From Thermotogaceae bacterium (GTDB taxonomy: Bacteria; Thermotogota; Thermotogae; Thermotogales; Thermotogaceae), in contig WGAO01000083.1 in NCBI GenBank assembly GCA_015489065.1, forward strand, positions 1 through 56,450: DNA of 56,450 nucleotides. Direction: 5' to 3'. This document shows, in pieces, positions 34,856 through 46,171 of this stretch. The position numbers and the translations under genes were made by a program. Position 1 is the stretch's first letter; each line of letters begins with the position of its first letter. The notes below the pieces were generated by a model, which saw only the letters and a list, made by a program, of their open reading frames with translations, was not told the origin of the DNA and made no database searches.

Positions 34856-35953
34856 TCATACGATCCTTATGGGCATTATTATATAGAAGTAATCTTCTTT
34901 CTCCAAGGGTTTCACCTTGAGTGGTTTTGACTGCCCATCAAAGAGCATTTCAACTTCCGGTGTGTCTATCTTTCTCAACGATTCCTGAACGAATTTCGGG
35001 TTGAAGGCTATGTAAAGCTCTTCTCCTTCTATATCTGCATCTATTTCTTCGACCACTTCTCCGTAATCTGGGCTTTTACTGCTGAGTGTCAGATTTCCGT
35101 CCTCTATGGAAAATTTGACAGCCTCACTACCCTTTCTCGCTATTATCATTACCCTTTTTAGTGCATCCAAAAGATCATCTCTTGATGAGACGACCTTAGT
35201 CGAGTACTGGTTTGGAAGGACTCTCCTATAATCTGGAAAATCTGCGTCAACTACTCTCATTGTGACTTCGACATCTCCGGCCTCTATTGAGAGTCTTTTC
35301 CCATCAAATCTCAAGTTCAAAGTCGGCTCGCTCGTGTTAGCCAGAACATTTTTAAGCTCTTTCATGCTCGGTAATGATATGAGAAAGCTTATTTCCATGT
35401 CAAAGTCAACAGGTTGATCCATTAGAGCTAACCTGAATCCATCTGATGCGACTAACCTCAGGTTTCCTTTAGACATTTCCCAGAATACTCCATAGAGATT
35501 CCTCATAAACTCATCCGTGGCTGCTGAAAACATCACCTTATCGACCATTTCATCGAGTATTGACGTATCGACCTCTACAAATTTATCCGTTTCCGCGCTT
35601 ACAAATCCGGGGAACTCTGACGGATCCATCGTTGTTAGGATAAATCTTGATTTCCCGGAAGAGATCACGAGATTGTTCTCATTGAGCTCCATGTCAACTA
35701 TATCGGATGATAAGCTCTTTACTATTTCAAGAATTGTACTCGCGTCAACGACAAACTTTCCTTCACCTTCGATCTCGTTCGCCTGTATCTTTGCTCTAAC
35801 TCCTGTCTCCATATCGGTGGCGTACACGGTAACTTCATCGGATACATCGAAGAGAAACCCTGAGAGAGCAGGCTTTATAGTTCTCTTAGACACCGCTTTA
35901 GATGCCACGGAGAGTTTGTCTTCAAGTTCTCCCCTACTGACCGATATTTTCAT
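34856..35953 (-). CDS. dnaN: DNA polymerase III beta sliding clamp
   Basis: This 365-residue protein has the three-domain clamp fold: KISVSRGELEDKLSVASKAV at the start, TKVVSSRDDLLDALKRVMIIAR in domain 3, and the conserved C-terminus FYIIMPIRIV. Other family signatures are PALSGFLFDV and LVASDGFRLALMD. It encircles DNA and tethers PolC, encoded elsewhere in this window. It is not next to dnaA here. AAGGGGGGATTCG precedes the ATG. nagA follows on the same strand. Confidence 0.95.
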   Translation of the reverse strand: MKISVSRGELEDKLSVASKAVSKRTIKPALSGFLFDVSDEVTVYATDMETGVRAKIQANEIEGEGKFVVDASTILEIVKSLSSDIVDMELNENNLVISSGKSRFILTTMDPSEFPGFVSAETDKFVEVDTSILDEMVDKVMFSAATDEFMRNLYGVFWEMSKGNLRLVASDGFRLALMDQPVDFDMEISFLISLPSMKELKNVLANTSEPTLNLRFDGKRLSIEAGDVEVTMRVVDADFPDYRRVLPNQYSTKVVSSRDDLLDALKRVMIIARKGSEAVKFSIEDGNLTLSSKSPDYGEVVEEIDADIEGEELYIAFNPKFVQESLRKIDTPEVEMLFDGQSKPLKVKPLEKEDYFYIIMPIRIV

Positions 35954-35987
35954 CGAATCCCCCCTTATAAGATTCCTCCAGGATCAA

Positions 35988-35996
35988 ATGATACCA
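35988..35996 (-). promoter_or_regulatory. Extended -10 promoter upstream of dnaN
   Basis: On the minus strand TGGTATCAT fits an extended -10 element about 35-40 bases before the dnaN start. No clear -35 is seen. The 77-base divergent gap also serves the plus-strand gene at 36031. Confidence 0.4.
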
Positions 35997-36030
35997 CGAA
36001 TATGATGTATACTTACTATCGGAGGTGATC

Positions 36031-36525
36031 CTGGTAAGGAAGTTTCTCTTCGTTCTCATTGCAATACCTTTTATTGGAGTTGGATGGTTTTTCGATTTAG
36101 AGATGAGTACATCTACTAGTGTATCGACAAATTGGGCCAAGATAGATCTTAAGTATGATTATATGGAAATAGGCAGAGAGAAGAACGGAATCCTCAGTAT
36201 CGAGATAATGAATAAAACAGAGGAATTCTTAAATGTTGAAGGAATCGTTTCAAATGTACCGGTTTTTTTGAATCCTTCTTCTCCGGTCAGATATCCTATT
36301 GAGATTTCACCAATGTCAAAGATATCTTTGACATCTTTCACAGATCCTATTGACATAAAAGTCAAATTTGTCTTTGATAGGGGAAGAATCAACATTAACT
36401 TTCCGGTTATAGTTGATTATAGAAAGAAGAGAAAATCCATTATTGAAGAGCATCTTCTGATGTTCACAAATTTCCTAGCGGCAGTTTTCATTTTTTTCCT
36501 GGTTAAGGGGATGGTAAAGAAGTGA
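36031..36525 (+). CDS. Small membrane protein of unknown function, probable CTG start
   Basis: The protein, about 164 residues, has an N-terminal membrane segment or signal (VRKFLFVLIAIPFIGVGWFF), a beta-rich exported domain (residues about 25-125) and a C-terminal membrane helix (FTNFLAAVFIFFLVKGMVKK). The only strong ribosome binding site, GGAGGTGAT at 36021-36029, is five bases before CTG 36031. GTG 36025 is part of that site and has nothing upstream, so CTG initiation is favoured. If GTG is used, the protein is two residues longer. It overlaps the lnt start by four bases, so an envelope lipoprotein-related role is possible. Confidence 0.65.
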   Translation: MVRKFLFVLIAIPFIGVGWFFDLEMSTSTSVSTNWAKIDLKYDYMEIGREKNGILSIEIMNKTEEFLNVEGIVSNVPVFLNPSSPVRYPIEISPMSKISLTSFTDPIDIKVKFVFDRGRININFPVIVDYRKKRKSIIEEHLLMFTNFLAAVFIFFLVKGMVKK

Positions 36526-37961
36526 TATATTCCCTTCTCTCTGGAACATTGGTTGCACTTTCAATGCCTGGGTTGCCATTTCACATACTTGTGTGGTTCT
36601 CGCTTATTCCACTTTTTGAAGAATTGTCTAGCTCAAAACCTCTTTCAGGTGGCTTGAAAGGTTTTGTCTTTTTCTCAACGGCTTTTCTGATATCTCATTT
36701 CTGGATACTGAGTACAATGACAACGAACTTTCCCAAATTTGCAGGTTTTAGCCCTTCTGCAGGATTTCTGGCTTTTGTTCTTCTGGTAGTCTATCAAGGA
36801 ATTTTCTACTTTCCATTTGGATTTTTCGGATCTCTTCTATCAAAGAAAAGTCCCTATCTTGTGTATCCGGCGCTCTACGCCTTCACAGAATTCTTGAGAG
36901 AGTCTGGTCAGATGGGATTCACCGGTGCGAGATTGTCAGACGCCCTTTTTAACGAGCCTCATCTTGTGATAGTGAGCTCAGTTGTCGGAGATATAGGCCT
37001 GTCGATGATAATCGTAGCGGTGAATGTTTTCATGTGGAAGATTTTAAAAAGGAGGGAGCTTTGCAAAGTCCTGGTGGTTCTTCTTTTAATATATTTGCCT
37101 TGGCAATTTTTCCCGGATGGCTTCAGAAATCCAAGCGAACATAAAATGATGAGCGTCTACATTTATCAAACAAATGAAAAACCTGATGAAAAATATTCAA
37201 GAAATGTAAAAGAAAGACTTGAAAAGCTTCCTAAAACCGATAATCTTCTCATAACACCAGAGGCCTACATAGCGACATTTCTTAAAAAGCCAGTCCATTT
37301 GGATTATCCTGTTCTTCTTGGAGCACTTTACTTTGACGGATACAACAGATACAACTCTGCGCTTCTGATAACAAGTGGAGAAGCTCAGAGATACGATAAA
37401 GTTAAACTCTTTCCATTCGCTGAATTCTTGCCATATCCGAAGATTTTTGGATTTCTAAAATTTCTGAAGGGCTTTGCATATTACACTCCGGGAAGAGGAT
37501 ATCATCTTTTGGATTACAAAGGAAAAAAGATAGGAATTCTTATATGCTTTGAGAGTTATTTCGATGATGGTGCTGTTGAATATTCAAAGGGTTCTGATTT
37601 CATAGTTGTCATGACAAACGATGTTTGGTTCAAATACAAAATGGCTCTTTGGAATCATTTTGCAAAATCTGTTTTTAGAGCAGCGGAAAGCGGAAGATGG
37701 GTTGTACAAGTTGCTAACAAAGGAATTACAGGAGTCGTGGATTCGTTTGGAAGAATTAGATTCACCCTCAAGATCGGAGAAGAAGAACTGAAAAAAACAT
37801 GGGTGGGAAAACCCCACCCAACGATTTATCCCAAGATCCGAAATTTTCTTATTTTGATTCCGATTGCCCTTCTAATTCTTGGAATTTTTTCAGATTATCA
37901 AGAGCCTTATTTATCGAATCGTTCAATTTATTCAAAATTCCGTCAGAGACCTTTCCTTTGA
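36522..37961 (+). CDS. lnt: Apolipoprotein N-acyltransferase
   Basis: The 479-residue protein has six predicted N-terminal membrane helices, a nitrilase domain outside the membrane and a final membrane helix. The Glu-Lys-Cys triad is visible: LLITPEAYIATF, RYDKVKLFPFAEFLPYP and GILICFESYF. NDVWFKYKMALWNHFAKSVFRAAESGRWVVQVANKGITG completes the Lnt pattern. It adds the third acyl chain to lipoproteins. The last 113 bases overlap the 3' end of the convergent O-antigen-ligase-like gene, and the final 30 residues appear to be an unconserved tail. Confidence 0.92.
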   Translation: MIYSLLSGTLVALSMPGLPFHILVWFSLIPLFEELSSSKPLSGGLKGFVFFSTAFLISHFWILSTMTTNFPKFAGFSPSAGFLAFVLLVVYQGIFYFPFGFFGSLLSKKSPYLVYPALYAFTEFLRESGQMGFTGARLSDALFNEPHLVIVSSVVGDIGLSMIIVAVNVFMWKILKRRELCKVLVVLLLIYLPWQFFPDGFRNPSEHKMMSVYIYQTNEKPDEKYSRNVKERLEKLPKTDNLLITPEAYIATFLKKPVHLDYPVLLGALYFDGYNRYNSALLITSGEAQRYDKVKLFPFAEFLPYPKIFGFLKFLKGFAYYTPGRGYHLLDYKGKKIGILICFESYFDDGAVEYSKGSDFIVVMTNDVWFKYKMALWNHFAKSVFRAAESGRWVVQVANKGITGVVDSFGRIRFTLKIGEEELKKTWVGKPHPTIYPKIRNFLILIPIALLILGIFSDYQEPYLSNRSIYSKFRQRPFL

Positions 37962-40900
37962 TGTAATCTTTCATGACTTGAGCTTCCAAAACTATAGACT
38001 TAATCTTTCCATAGTATCTTGCATATCTTTCATACATTTTCAGCTTCGTATCCATCAAGGAAGATGCAAGGGCAGATACGTTAAGATTTGCCCCGATTTT
38101 TTTGAGAACTTTCTTCGCAATTGGTTCTGTTGGATATAAATAATTCTCATTTATTATTCTTCTGTAAATCACCTCTTGGAGTCTTCTTTCCAGAGCCTCT
38201 CTCAAGATCGTTGCGTAGTTGTAGCTCTTCTCAAATCCGAAATCCAGACTTAAAAGGCTGTTTGCGTACTCAACTATTTTTTTATCGCCCATCTCTTCAA
38301 TTGTCTTTTCCAAGCCTTTTGATTTGAGATCATCAACTATCTTTTTCGCTTTGATGATCAGATCTTTTCCGTTTGCTTTTGGATACGCTGCTCTAAGAGC
38401 TTCAGCTGTTCGAAGTATTACAAAGTCCCTCCAAAAAGTCCTCATAAGCCTGTTTTCTTCTGCGGAAGTCCACATTTTCTTCACGGGGAGGGAAAAGTTT
38501 TCCCTCAAGTATTTTTCAATCTCATTTGAAGAATCTTTAATCCTTTTCAAAATTTCTCCAAACTCTGATGCTATCTCTCCCATAACTGATGAGAGTCTTC
38601 CAAGAGCATCAAACCCCATGAAAACCCCTTCTATGGAAGAAATGTTGTTCGATAAATTTAAGATGGGTTTTTCAGCAGACTTGAGGTCAATTTTTCCGCT
38701 TAGATATTCCCTTCCCAAGGTCAAAGATTCATAAGCTGCATTTTTTACAGTATTTTCCAGATTTTTCATGGCGCTTTTCCTGGCTGATACTTTAAGAGAC
38801 TTCAGTGAGTCGAATATTCTCTTTTCTATCCAAGGCTTGAGATTTTTTAAGAATGTCTCTTGAAATCTTCCAACGGCATAATCTACATCAGATTTCTTGA
38901 CAGAGTATTTTGGAAAATCCTTTTCCATCTTCATAAGCTGTGGGGAGTACAAATCTAATGCATAACTCATCCAAAGTGCGGCGTTAGTAGCATCATCAGT
39001 TGTAAGGTAGGCGTACGGAACAGCCCTGACATAGTCAAAAACCATGTCTGGAACTCCCCATACTCCAACATCTCTCATCTTCTCAGTTGCCCAGACTTCT
39101 TTTTCAGCGAGCCATTTGAGAAGATCTTGATACTGAGGATCAATAGGAATTCTCAAAGTAGAGTTTATCTTCGCCATAGTTTTGTATATGTCCTGACCAG
39201 ACATCGCCACCCTTATATCGTAATTCTTCCAATCTGGGAATCTGTTCCACGCACCTGGTATGTTATGAATTATTGTCTTGGCATACCTTGCGAAATCGTT
39301 GTAAAAGTCATTAGCCTTATCGTAAAGGTATTTCACAAGGTCGTTCTTGTTCTCCATCTTCGATGAAGATATGTATCTTATTAAGCTTTTGGAATATCTG
39401 TCTAGTATTGCGTATCTTTGCGCCAAGGCTTTGTAGGTATTTCTTTCGTTGAACACAAGCAATGATGTTTTGTAGAGCGATATTGAATCGAGTATTATCT
39501 GATAGTTCATAAGAGATTCTCTGAGAGACCTTTTATATTTTTCATCTAGGTTATTCCAGACCTTTACAAGATCCGTTCTTCTCATTTCAGGTCTTATGAA
39601 CTTTTGAAATCCATCGAATTCTTGCTCCAAGAATTTTTTGAAATCTTCATCTGTTCTCAGTGAGACCTTAAGGTCTCCGAGTCTGTGATACCAAGCTGAG
39701 AGTGCGGCGAGATAAAAGTAAGCTTTCCCATAGTCGTGATTCATACTCAGAGCTCTCATCAAATATTCTTTGGATTCTTCGTATATCTCTCTCTCCACGA
39801 AGAAGAATTTCTGAGAAGGTTTTAAAGAATAACTTTCTTTCCATATCTCGTCTGTTTTTTTCGATCCTATAAGGCTTTTTGAGACATTCTTAACCTTTCC
39901 GTCTAGTATCTTCAGTAGATCCTTCCTATTTCCTATTTTCCTCTCCTCGTTTAATATCTGAGATCTGAGATCTCTGACTTTCATGAGAGTGAGATATTTA
40001 GTATTTCCAGATTTGAAGTTCACCTCTGATATGAAGTAATTCCATCTGAGATAAGTTGTTGTGAAAACGAGTATTATCAAAACTGCTGACAGTGAGGCAA
40101 AAGCACCTCTTTTTAGAGATATCTCGTAGCTCATCCAGCCATCCTTGTTGAACTGCCTTGAAAGTGCCGAAGATGCGAGGAATATTGCTCCAAGTGTGTT
40201 GGGCAAAAGATGTCCTGGGAAGGAGAAGAATGACTGGATTGCAAAATCGGCGAACCCCATGGCTAGGGCTATCAAAAGAATAGCGTCGTCCCTATCTTCC
40301 AACTTTTTGAGTGTTCTGAGAAGGTAGATAATGAGATAGAAAAGAAGTGCTATTATGAAGAAAAGCCCAACAAGACCCGTCTCTCCCAGAACTTGGAAAT
40401 AGTCATTATGAGTTCTTTTAAAGTTGTTCCATCCCCAAATTAGTCTTGGATGTTTCTGAACGATATCTCCCATGTAACTTATAGTCAACACTTGATAGGT
40501 TCCTATTCCTCTTCCAAAAAGCTTTCTCATGGTAAGAGCTAAGGCATGTGCACCTTTGTCACCTATTGGAATGAATTTCTCAACTCTTTTTATATCATCA
40601 GGGTCGAATTTCGGATCTTTCCACTGGTAGTATGAAGAGAGCCATGCGAGAATCCTCTCATCCCAGCTGCTCGTAGAAAGCATAGCTTGAACTCTTCTTC
40701 CTATGGAGAATCTTCCCTTCCCATTCAAAGGTGATGGGATTGAATAGAGTACAACGAAAGCGAACACCACGATTATCGAAATTATCCCTATCCACTTTTG
40801 AACTTTGAAGACCTTTTTTGCAAGATCAGGGTCAAGCTTCTCAAGCTCCTCTTTTGAACTGTCCTTCTTCTTTTTGAAGACATATATGAAGTAGAGCGAA

Positions 40901-41640
40901 AAGAAGAGGATATTTGTCAGGAACACTCCACCGTATTCTGATCTTGTTTGCGCAACTATAACAGTGACTATCATTAGTGTTAGGGATGCAAGGGTGATCA
41001 GCTTCCAAGTTATAATTCGCCAGAGTGATATCTTCTTTTCTTTTGTTGATTTGAATCCAAAGTCGTAAGACATGAGAAAGTATATTGTCGTTGGAATCGT
41101 CATGCCGAGATAATTTGCAACGAATATAACATTTCCAACCGTTGCCTTTATCGATCCCCTATCAAATGGTCTTCCGACACCACCGAGGAAAAAGTCTTTT
41201 CCAGCATAGAAATTGTAAAGAGCATCTATTGATATAAAACCAGCTGTTGCTATCATAACGAGGAGGAATCTGTTAATCCTCTCTTTATCATTGAAATAGT
41301 TGCTTATGTAAACAGCAGCAAAGGCGTTCAGAAGGGTATAGAGAGCTATATCTATCGAGTAAAAGAAATAGAACGGTCTGTCTATAGCTACGTTTATTGT
41401 CGATATTAAGGAAGTAAGTGCAAAGCCAAATAAGAGTATGTGCCCGAAGTTTATTTCGAACTTCGTGTGATTTTTCTTGAGCATTCTTATTAGAGCTATC
41501 GATAAAAGAATTGCAAACCCCACTGAGAATATGGCGTACTTTGGAACGCTGAACTCGTAAGTAAGCTTTTTGTGAGCAAAAAGTGCTACTACAACATAGA
41601 GTACTTGAAAGAATACTTCCTCGAAGGTACTCATGCTCAT
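37849..41640 (-). CDS. O-antigen ligase/polymerase-like protein with very long helical C-terminal region
   Basis: Of the 1263 residues, the first 540 form about 12 membrane helices of the Wzy_C/WaaL family. The hallmark periplasmic loop is followed by RTHNDYFQVLGETGLVGLFF. The remaining 700 residues are soluble, helical and highly charged. Part is TPR-like (YLMRALSMNHDYGKAYFYLAALSAWY), as in Wzy_C proteins with TPR tails, but the length is far above usual. It probably ligates or polymerises envelope glycans on the outer side of the membrane. ATG follows GTAGGAGGGATAAAG. The 3' end overlaps lnt. The helical tail might be a scaffold for the Thermotogota sheath (toga), an inference only. Confidence 0.85.
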   Translation of the reverse strand: MSMSTFEEVFFQVLYVVVALFAHKKLTYEFSVPKYAIFSVGFAILLSIALIRMLKKNHTKFEINFGHILLFGFALTSLISTINVAIDRPFYFFYSIDIALYTLLNAFAAVYISNYFNDKERINRFLLVMIATAGFISIDALYNFYAGKDFFLGGVGRPFDRGSIKATVGNVIFVANYLGMTIPTTIYFLMSYDFGFKSTKEKKISLWRIITWKLITLASLTLMIVTVIVAQTRSEYGGVFLTNILFFSLYFIYVFKKKKDSSKEELEKLDPDLAKKVFKVQKWIGIISIIVVFAFVVLYSIPSPLNGKGRFSIGRRVQAMLSTSSWDERILAWLSSYYQWKDPKFDPDDIKRVEKFIPIGDKGAHALALTMRKLFGRGIGTYQVLTISYMGDIVQKHPRLIWGWNNFKRTHNDYFQVLGETGLVGLFFIIALLFYLIIYLLRTLKKLEDRDDAILLIALAMGFADFAIQSFFSFPGHLLPNTLGAIFLASSALSRQFNKDGWMSYEISLKRGAFASLSAVLIILVFTTTYLRWNYFISEVNFKSGNTKYLTLMKVRDLRSQILNEERKIGNRKDLLKILDGKVKNVSKSLIGSKKTDEIWKESYSLKPSQKFFFVEREIYEESKEYLMRALSMNHDYGKAYFYLAALSAWYHRLGDLKVSLRTDEDFKKFLEQEFDGFQKFIRPEMRRTDLVKVWNNLDEKYKRSLRESLMNYQIILDSISLYKTSLLVFNERNTYKALAQRYAILDRYSKSLIRYISSSKMENKNDLVKYLYDKANDFYNDFARYAKTIIHNIPGAWNRFPDWKNYDIRVAMSGQDIYKTMAKINSTLRIPIDPQYQDLLKWLAEKEVWATEKMRDVGVWGVPDMVFDYVRAVPYAYLTTDDATNAALWMSYALDLYSPQLMKMEKDFPKYSVKKSDVDYAVGRFQETFLKNLKPWIEKRIFDSLKSLKVSARKSAMKNLENTVKNAAYESLTLGREYLSGKIDLKSAEKPILNLSNNISSIEGVFMGFDALGRLSSVMGEIASEFGEILKRIKDSSNEIEKYLRENFSLPVKKMWTSAEENRLMRTFWRDFVILRTAEALRAAYPKANGKDLIIKAKKIVDDLKSKGLEKTIEEMGDKKIVEYANSLLSLDFGFEKSYNYATILREALERRLQEVIYRRIINENYLYPTEPIAKKVLKKIGANLNVSALASSLMDTKLKMYERYARYYGKIKSIVLEAQVMKDYIKGKVSDGILNKLNDSINKALDNLKKFQELEGQSESK

Positions 41641-41673
41641 CTTTATCCCTCCTACTGCATTCTACAAAGTGGC

Positions 41674-41681
41674 ATTATACT
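41674..41681. promoter_or_regulatory. Overlapping divergent -10 elements
   Basis: ATTATACT contains TATAAT on the minus strand (for the 1263-residue gene) and TATACT on the plus strand (for the GH4 gene). The whole divergent gap is 73 bases, so the two promoters must exclude one another. -35 hexamers are weak on both sides. Confidence 0.5.
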
Positions 41682-41689
41682 ACTAATAA

Positions 41690-43146
<1,457 letters not shown>

Positions 43147-43147
<1 letters not shown>

Positions 43148-43174
43148 AACAGGGACCCGATTGGGTCCCTGTTT
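43147..43174. terminator. Bidirectional terminator shared by the GH4 gene and tRNA-Leu
   Basis: AACAGGGACCC-GATT-GGGTCCCTGTTT makes a perfect hairpin. On the minus strand TTTTATTT follows, which terminates tRNA-Leu transcripts. On the plus strand only TTTGG follows. Its base touches the encoded CCA end of the tRNA. Confidence 0.88.
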
Positions 43175-43260
43175 GGTGCCGAGGGCGGGACTTGAACCCG
43201 CACGGGCCGAAGCCCACATGGCCCTCAACCATGCGTGTCTGCCAATTCCACCACCTCGGC
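43174..43260 (-). tRNA. tRNA-Leu (anticodon GAG)
   Basis: On the minus strand the 87-base sequence begins GCCGAGGTGGTGGAATTGGC and ends CCTCGGC-A-CCA. The acceptor arms GCCGAGG/CCTCGGC pair fully. The anticodon arm is CATGG-TTGAGGG-CCATG, giving GAG, which reads CUC and CUU. A long variable arm (GGGC-TTC-GGCCC region) marks a class II tRNA, and GGTTCAAGTCC is the T-loop. The CCA end is encoded. Confidence 0.97.
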
Positions 43261-43273
43261 ACTCTCAACAATT

Positions 43274-43301
43274 ATTATATCATTTTCAAAAAGACTGTCA
43301 A
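43274..43301 (-). promoter_or_regulatory. Consensus promoter of tRNA-Leu
   Basis: On the minus strand TTGACA (43301-43296) and TATAAT (43279-43274) are separated by 16 bases. Both hexamers are perfect matches to the housekeeping sigma consensus, suiting a stable RNA gene. Transcription should start about seven bases before the mature tRNA 5' end. Confidence 0.92.
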
Positions 43302-43349
43302 CAACCCCCTAAACCAGCTATTAGAATTTTACATCAGCGCAGCAGATCG

Positions 43350-44483
43350 TCAAGATTCTTCATCTAAAAGCTTTAAAAGCATCCTCAAATACCTGCTCCT
43401 TGAAGGATGCCTGAGCTTTCTCAAGGCTTTTACCTCTATCTGTCTTATCCTTTCCCTAGTTACATTGAAGAATTGTCCAACTTCTTCCAAAGTCTTTGCC
43501 TTGCCATCCAGAAGGCCGTATCTCATTTTAAGGACCATCGCTTCCCTTGGGCCGAGCGTGTCGAGTATTCTCTCAACCTCTTCTTTTATCAGAGTTCTCA
43601 TAGCTTCTTTCATAGGAGACTTGACGCTCTCATCAGGAACAGATTCCCCAACTGTGCTTCCGTCGTCATCGCCTATAGGAGCTTCAAGAGATGTTATTTC
43701 TTTAGCAGCTTCCATTATCTCTTCGATTTTTTCGGGCGGTTTATCCATTAGTTTTGAGAGCTCCTCTATGGTTGGTTGTCTACCGTGTTCTCTATAGTAT
43801 TCGTTTATTATCTTGTTGAGTTTGTTAATCGTTTCGACCATGTGAACAGGAATTCTTATTGTTCTTGCCTGGTCTGCTATTGCTCTCGTTATCGCCTGTC
43901 TTATCCACCAAGTAGCGTATGTGGAAAACTTGTATCCTTTTCTCCAGTCAAACTTCTCAACAGCCTTGAGAAGTCCTATGTTTCCCTCCTGTATCAGGTC
44001 TAAGAATGGTAGACCTCTTCCTATGTATCTCTTAGCTATCGATACCACGAGTCTCAGATTTGCAGTTATGAGTTTTTCTCTTGCTCTTTTGTCGCCAAGT
44101 TGTGCACGTCTTGCAAGATCCCTCTCTTGAGAGGGGGTAAGAAGAGGGATCTTTCCTATCTCACGAAGGTACATCTTTATAGGATCTTTCAGCGAAGTGT
44201 TGTCGTACATCTCTGGACCGCCGTCTTTCAAAAGCTCTTCTATGTCCTCGGTATCTTCGCCACTATCTGATGGATCTCTTTCCAAGATTTTTATCTTGTT
44301 CTTCTCTATCTCCTCGTATATTTTCTCTATCAAATCAGAGTTAAAACCATCGAAATCCGGCGGAAATGCCTTGTCTATATCTTCATAAGTTATGTATCCT
44401 TTACGTTTTCCAATCCTTATGAGTTGCTTAACCTTTTTTTCTATTTTTTGATCTAAAACTTTTCCTGTTGTCTCTCCACTCAC
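43350..44483 (-). CDS. sigA: Primary RNA polymerase sigma factor
   Basis: This 377-residue sigma-70 family member has region 1.1-like residues 1-80 ([15 protein letters not shown]), region 1.2 [17 protein letters not shown], region 2 [20 protein letters not shown] and [18 protein letters not shown], region 3 with ITSLEAPIG, and region 4 ending [18 protein letters not shown]. It directs housekeeping transcription; several -10/-35 pairs in this window fit its class. GTG 44483 has GGGGTGA seven bases upstream and lies 56 bases inside dnaG, so the two are translationally coupled. It ends the macromolecular-synthesis operon. No clear terminator is seen downstream. Confidence 0.96.
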   Translation of the reverse strand: MSGETTGKVLDQKIEKKVKQLIRIGKRKGYITYEDIDKAFPPDFDGFNSDLIEKIYEEIEKNKIKILERDPSDSGEDTEDIEELLKDGGPEMYDNTSLKDPIKMYLREIGKIPLLTPSQERDLARRAQLGDKRAREKLITANLRLVVSIAKRYIGRGLPFLDLIQEGNIGLLKAVEKFDWRKGYKFSTYATWWIRQAITRAIADQARTIRIPVHMVETINKLNKIINEYYREHGRQPTIEELSKLMDKPPEKIEEIMEAAKEITSLEAPIGDDDGSTVGESVPDESVKSPMKEAMRTLIKEEVERILDTLGPREAMVLKMRYGLLDGKAKTLEEVGQFFNVTRERIRQIEVKALRKLRHPSRSRYLRMLLKLLDEES

Positions 44484-46167
44484 CGAAGTTCACCCCGCTT
44501 TCGAGGGCTTTTATTTTTCTAACTATTTCCATTCTTGTGTTTAAAAGGACTTTTCTCTCGGACTCATTGGCGCTGTTTATCATCTCATCTATTTCACTTA
44601 ATCTTTTCTTAAGTTTCACAATTTCAAGTTTTTTGACCGCATCATGCAAAACTTTTTTCGGATTTCCAGAATGTGGAAGATCCTTAAGGGTGTCAAAAAC
44701 CCAATCCCCGATTTCGTTAGACACTTTCTCCAGAGCTCGGTTCAAATCTCCTTCTTGCTCATAAAGATTTAGAATTTCCCTGAGTTTGTCGCTGAAAAGC
44801 TCCCTATCTATATTTAGTATTTCGTTCCTTAAATCTTCATTGTTGAAGAATATGAATAGTATTTCATCTTCCGGTCCGAATCTTCTAGTTTCTCCGTGAT
44901 CGAGAGGTTCTCCTCTAACGAACCTCTCCATGTCTCTTGGGGACAGTCCGGAAAACTCTGCTGCTTTTTCTATGAGCGACTTTGCCCTGACCGTGCTACT
45001 GAAACGTTCGATTTTAGAAGCCCATTCTCCAATAGATCTGGCGAATTTTTCGAGTCCAGAAGCTTTGGAAAGATCGAAATTCTTCGCGACACTCTCAACT
45101 ATGAAATCTTCGTAGGGTACGGCATTTTTTATAGCTTGCTCTATTCCTTCTCTTCCAAGCAAATTCAGGGTGTCATCAGCGTCTTTTTGTGGCCACTTTA
45201 CGACGAGAATGTCGAATCCTCTTGGAAGAAGTGTGGAAATTGATCGAAGAGTAGCTCTGGTCCCGGCATCATCGCTGTCAAGGGCTAGAACTACATTCTT
45301 TGTTAGGCCAGAAAGCCTCGATGCATGTTGGGAGGTTAACGCTGTACCCAAGACAGCCACGGAATTTCTTAGATCGCTTCTGTGAAGTGCAAACGCATCC
45401 ATATAGCCTTCAACGATTATCGCCACATCTACGGATTTTATCACCTTTTTTGCTTTGTCTAAAAGAAAGAGTACTCTAGATTTTGAGAAATATTTTGTGT
45501 CCCTTGAGTTGATGTATTTCGGTTCTCCGTTCCCGATTATCCTTCCACCAAACGCTATGACATCACCAGATTCGTTTCTTATCGGGAAAACCACTCTTCC
45601 CTCAAATATGTCTCTTATCTTTTCACCAGTTATAGAGACCACTCCAAATTTAACGATATCGTCAATGCTCAATCCCAATTTATCAGCAACTAATTTCGGT
45701 ATATCAGATCCAACCGGTGAGTATCCTATTCCGAATTCTTTGATCTCCTCTTCCGAAAATCCCCTATCTTTCATGTAATTTTTCGCGTCGTCGTTATTCC
45801 AAAAGTTTCTCACATACTCTTGAGATAGGATTTTTAAAAAAGAGGTATATTTTAGATATTCGCTACTTTCTGATCTGTACTTAGATACATCTATTCCAAC
45901 ACGATTTGCCAATTTTTCCAGAGCCTCGTAGAAAGATATGTTCTCCATGTCTTGGACGAACTTTATTACGTCTCCGCTTGCTCCACATCCAAAGCATTTA
46001 TATCTCTGAAGATCCGGGCTTACATAAAAAGAAGGGCGTGTTTCTGTGTGAAATGGACATAACGCCCTGTAGTATCTCCCAACTCTTTCTAAATTTATGT
46101 ATTCAGAAACCACCTCGACTATGTCGAGGCGGCTCTTTATTTCGTCTATGATTTCTTTGGGTATCAT
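44428..46167 (-). CDS. dnaG: DNA primase
   Basis: DnaG makes RNA primers at the replication fork. The 579-residue protein has the CHC2-type zinc domain ([16 protein letters not shown] and [13 protein letters not shown]), the RNA polymerase domain with [22 protein letters not shown], and the Toprim motif [15 protein letters not shown] with [11 protein letters not shown]-terminal helicase-binding region follows from about residue 430. It lies five bases after rpsI and overlaps sigA by 56 bases. The ribosome binding site is weak (AGAGATGAT), so re-initiation after rpsI is likely. Confidence 0.96.
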   Translation of the reverse strand: MIPKEIIDEIKSRLDIVEVVSEYINLERVGRYYRALCPFHTETRPSFYVSPDLQRYKCFGCGASGDVIKFVQDMENISFYEALEKLANRVGIDVSKYRSESSEYLKYTSFLKILSQEYVRNFWNNDDAKNYMKDRGFSEEEIKEFGIGYSPVGSDIPKLVADKLGLSIDDIVKFGVVSITGEKIRDIFEGRVVFPIRNESGDVIAFGGRIIGNGEPKYINSRDTKYFSKSRVLFLLDKAKKVIKSVDVAIIVEGYMDAFALHRSDLRNSVAVLGTALTSQHASRLSGLTKNVVLALDSDDAGTRATLRSISTLLPRGFDILVVKWPQKDADDTLNLLGREGIEQAIKNAVPYEDFIVESVAKNFDLSKASGLEKFARSIGEWASKIERFSSTVRAKSLIEKAAEFSGLSPRDMERFVRGEPLDHGETRRFGPEDEILFIFFNNEDLRNEILNIDRELFSDKLREILNLYEQEGDLNRALEKVSNEIGDWVFDTLKDLPHSGNPKKVLHDAVKKLEIVKLKKRLSEIDEMINSANESERKVLLNTRMEIVRKIKALESGVNFGEWRDNRKSFRSKNRKKG

Positions 46168-46171
46168 CAGA

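Noticed and set aside
38324-38734. 136-residue plus-strand frame within the O-antigen-ligase-like gene
   Set aside because: Antisense shadow, rich in Phe, Ser and Arg, with no initiation signal.
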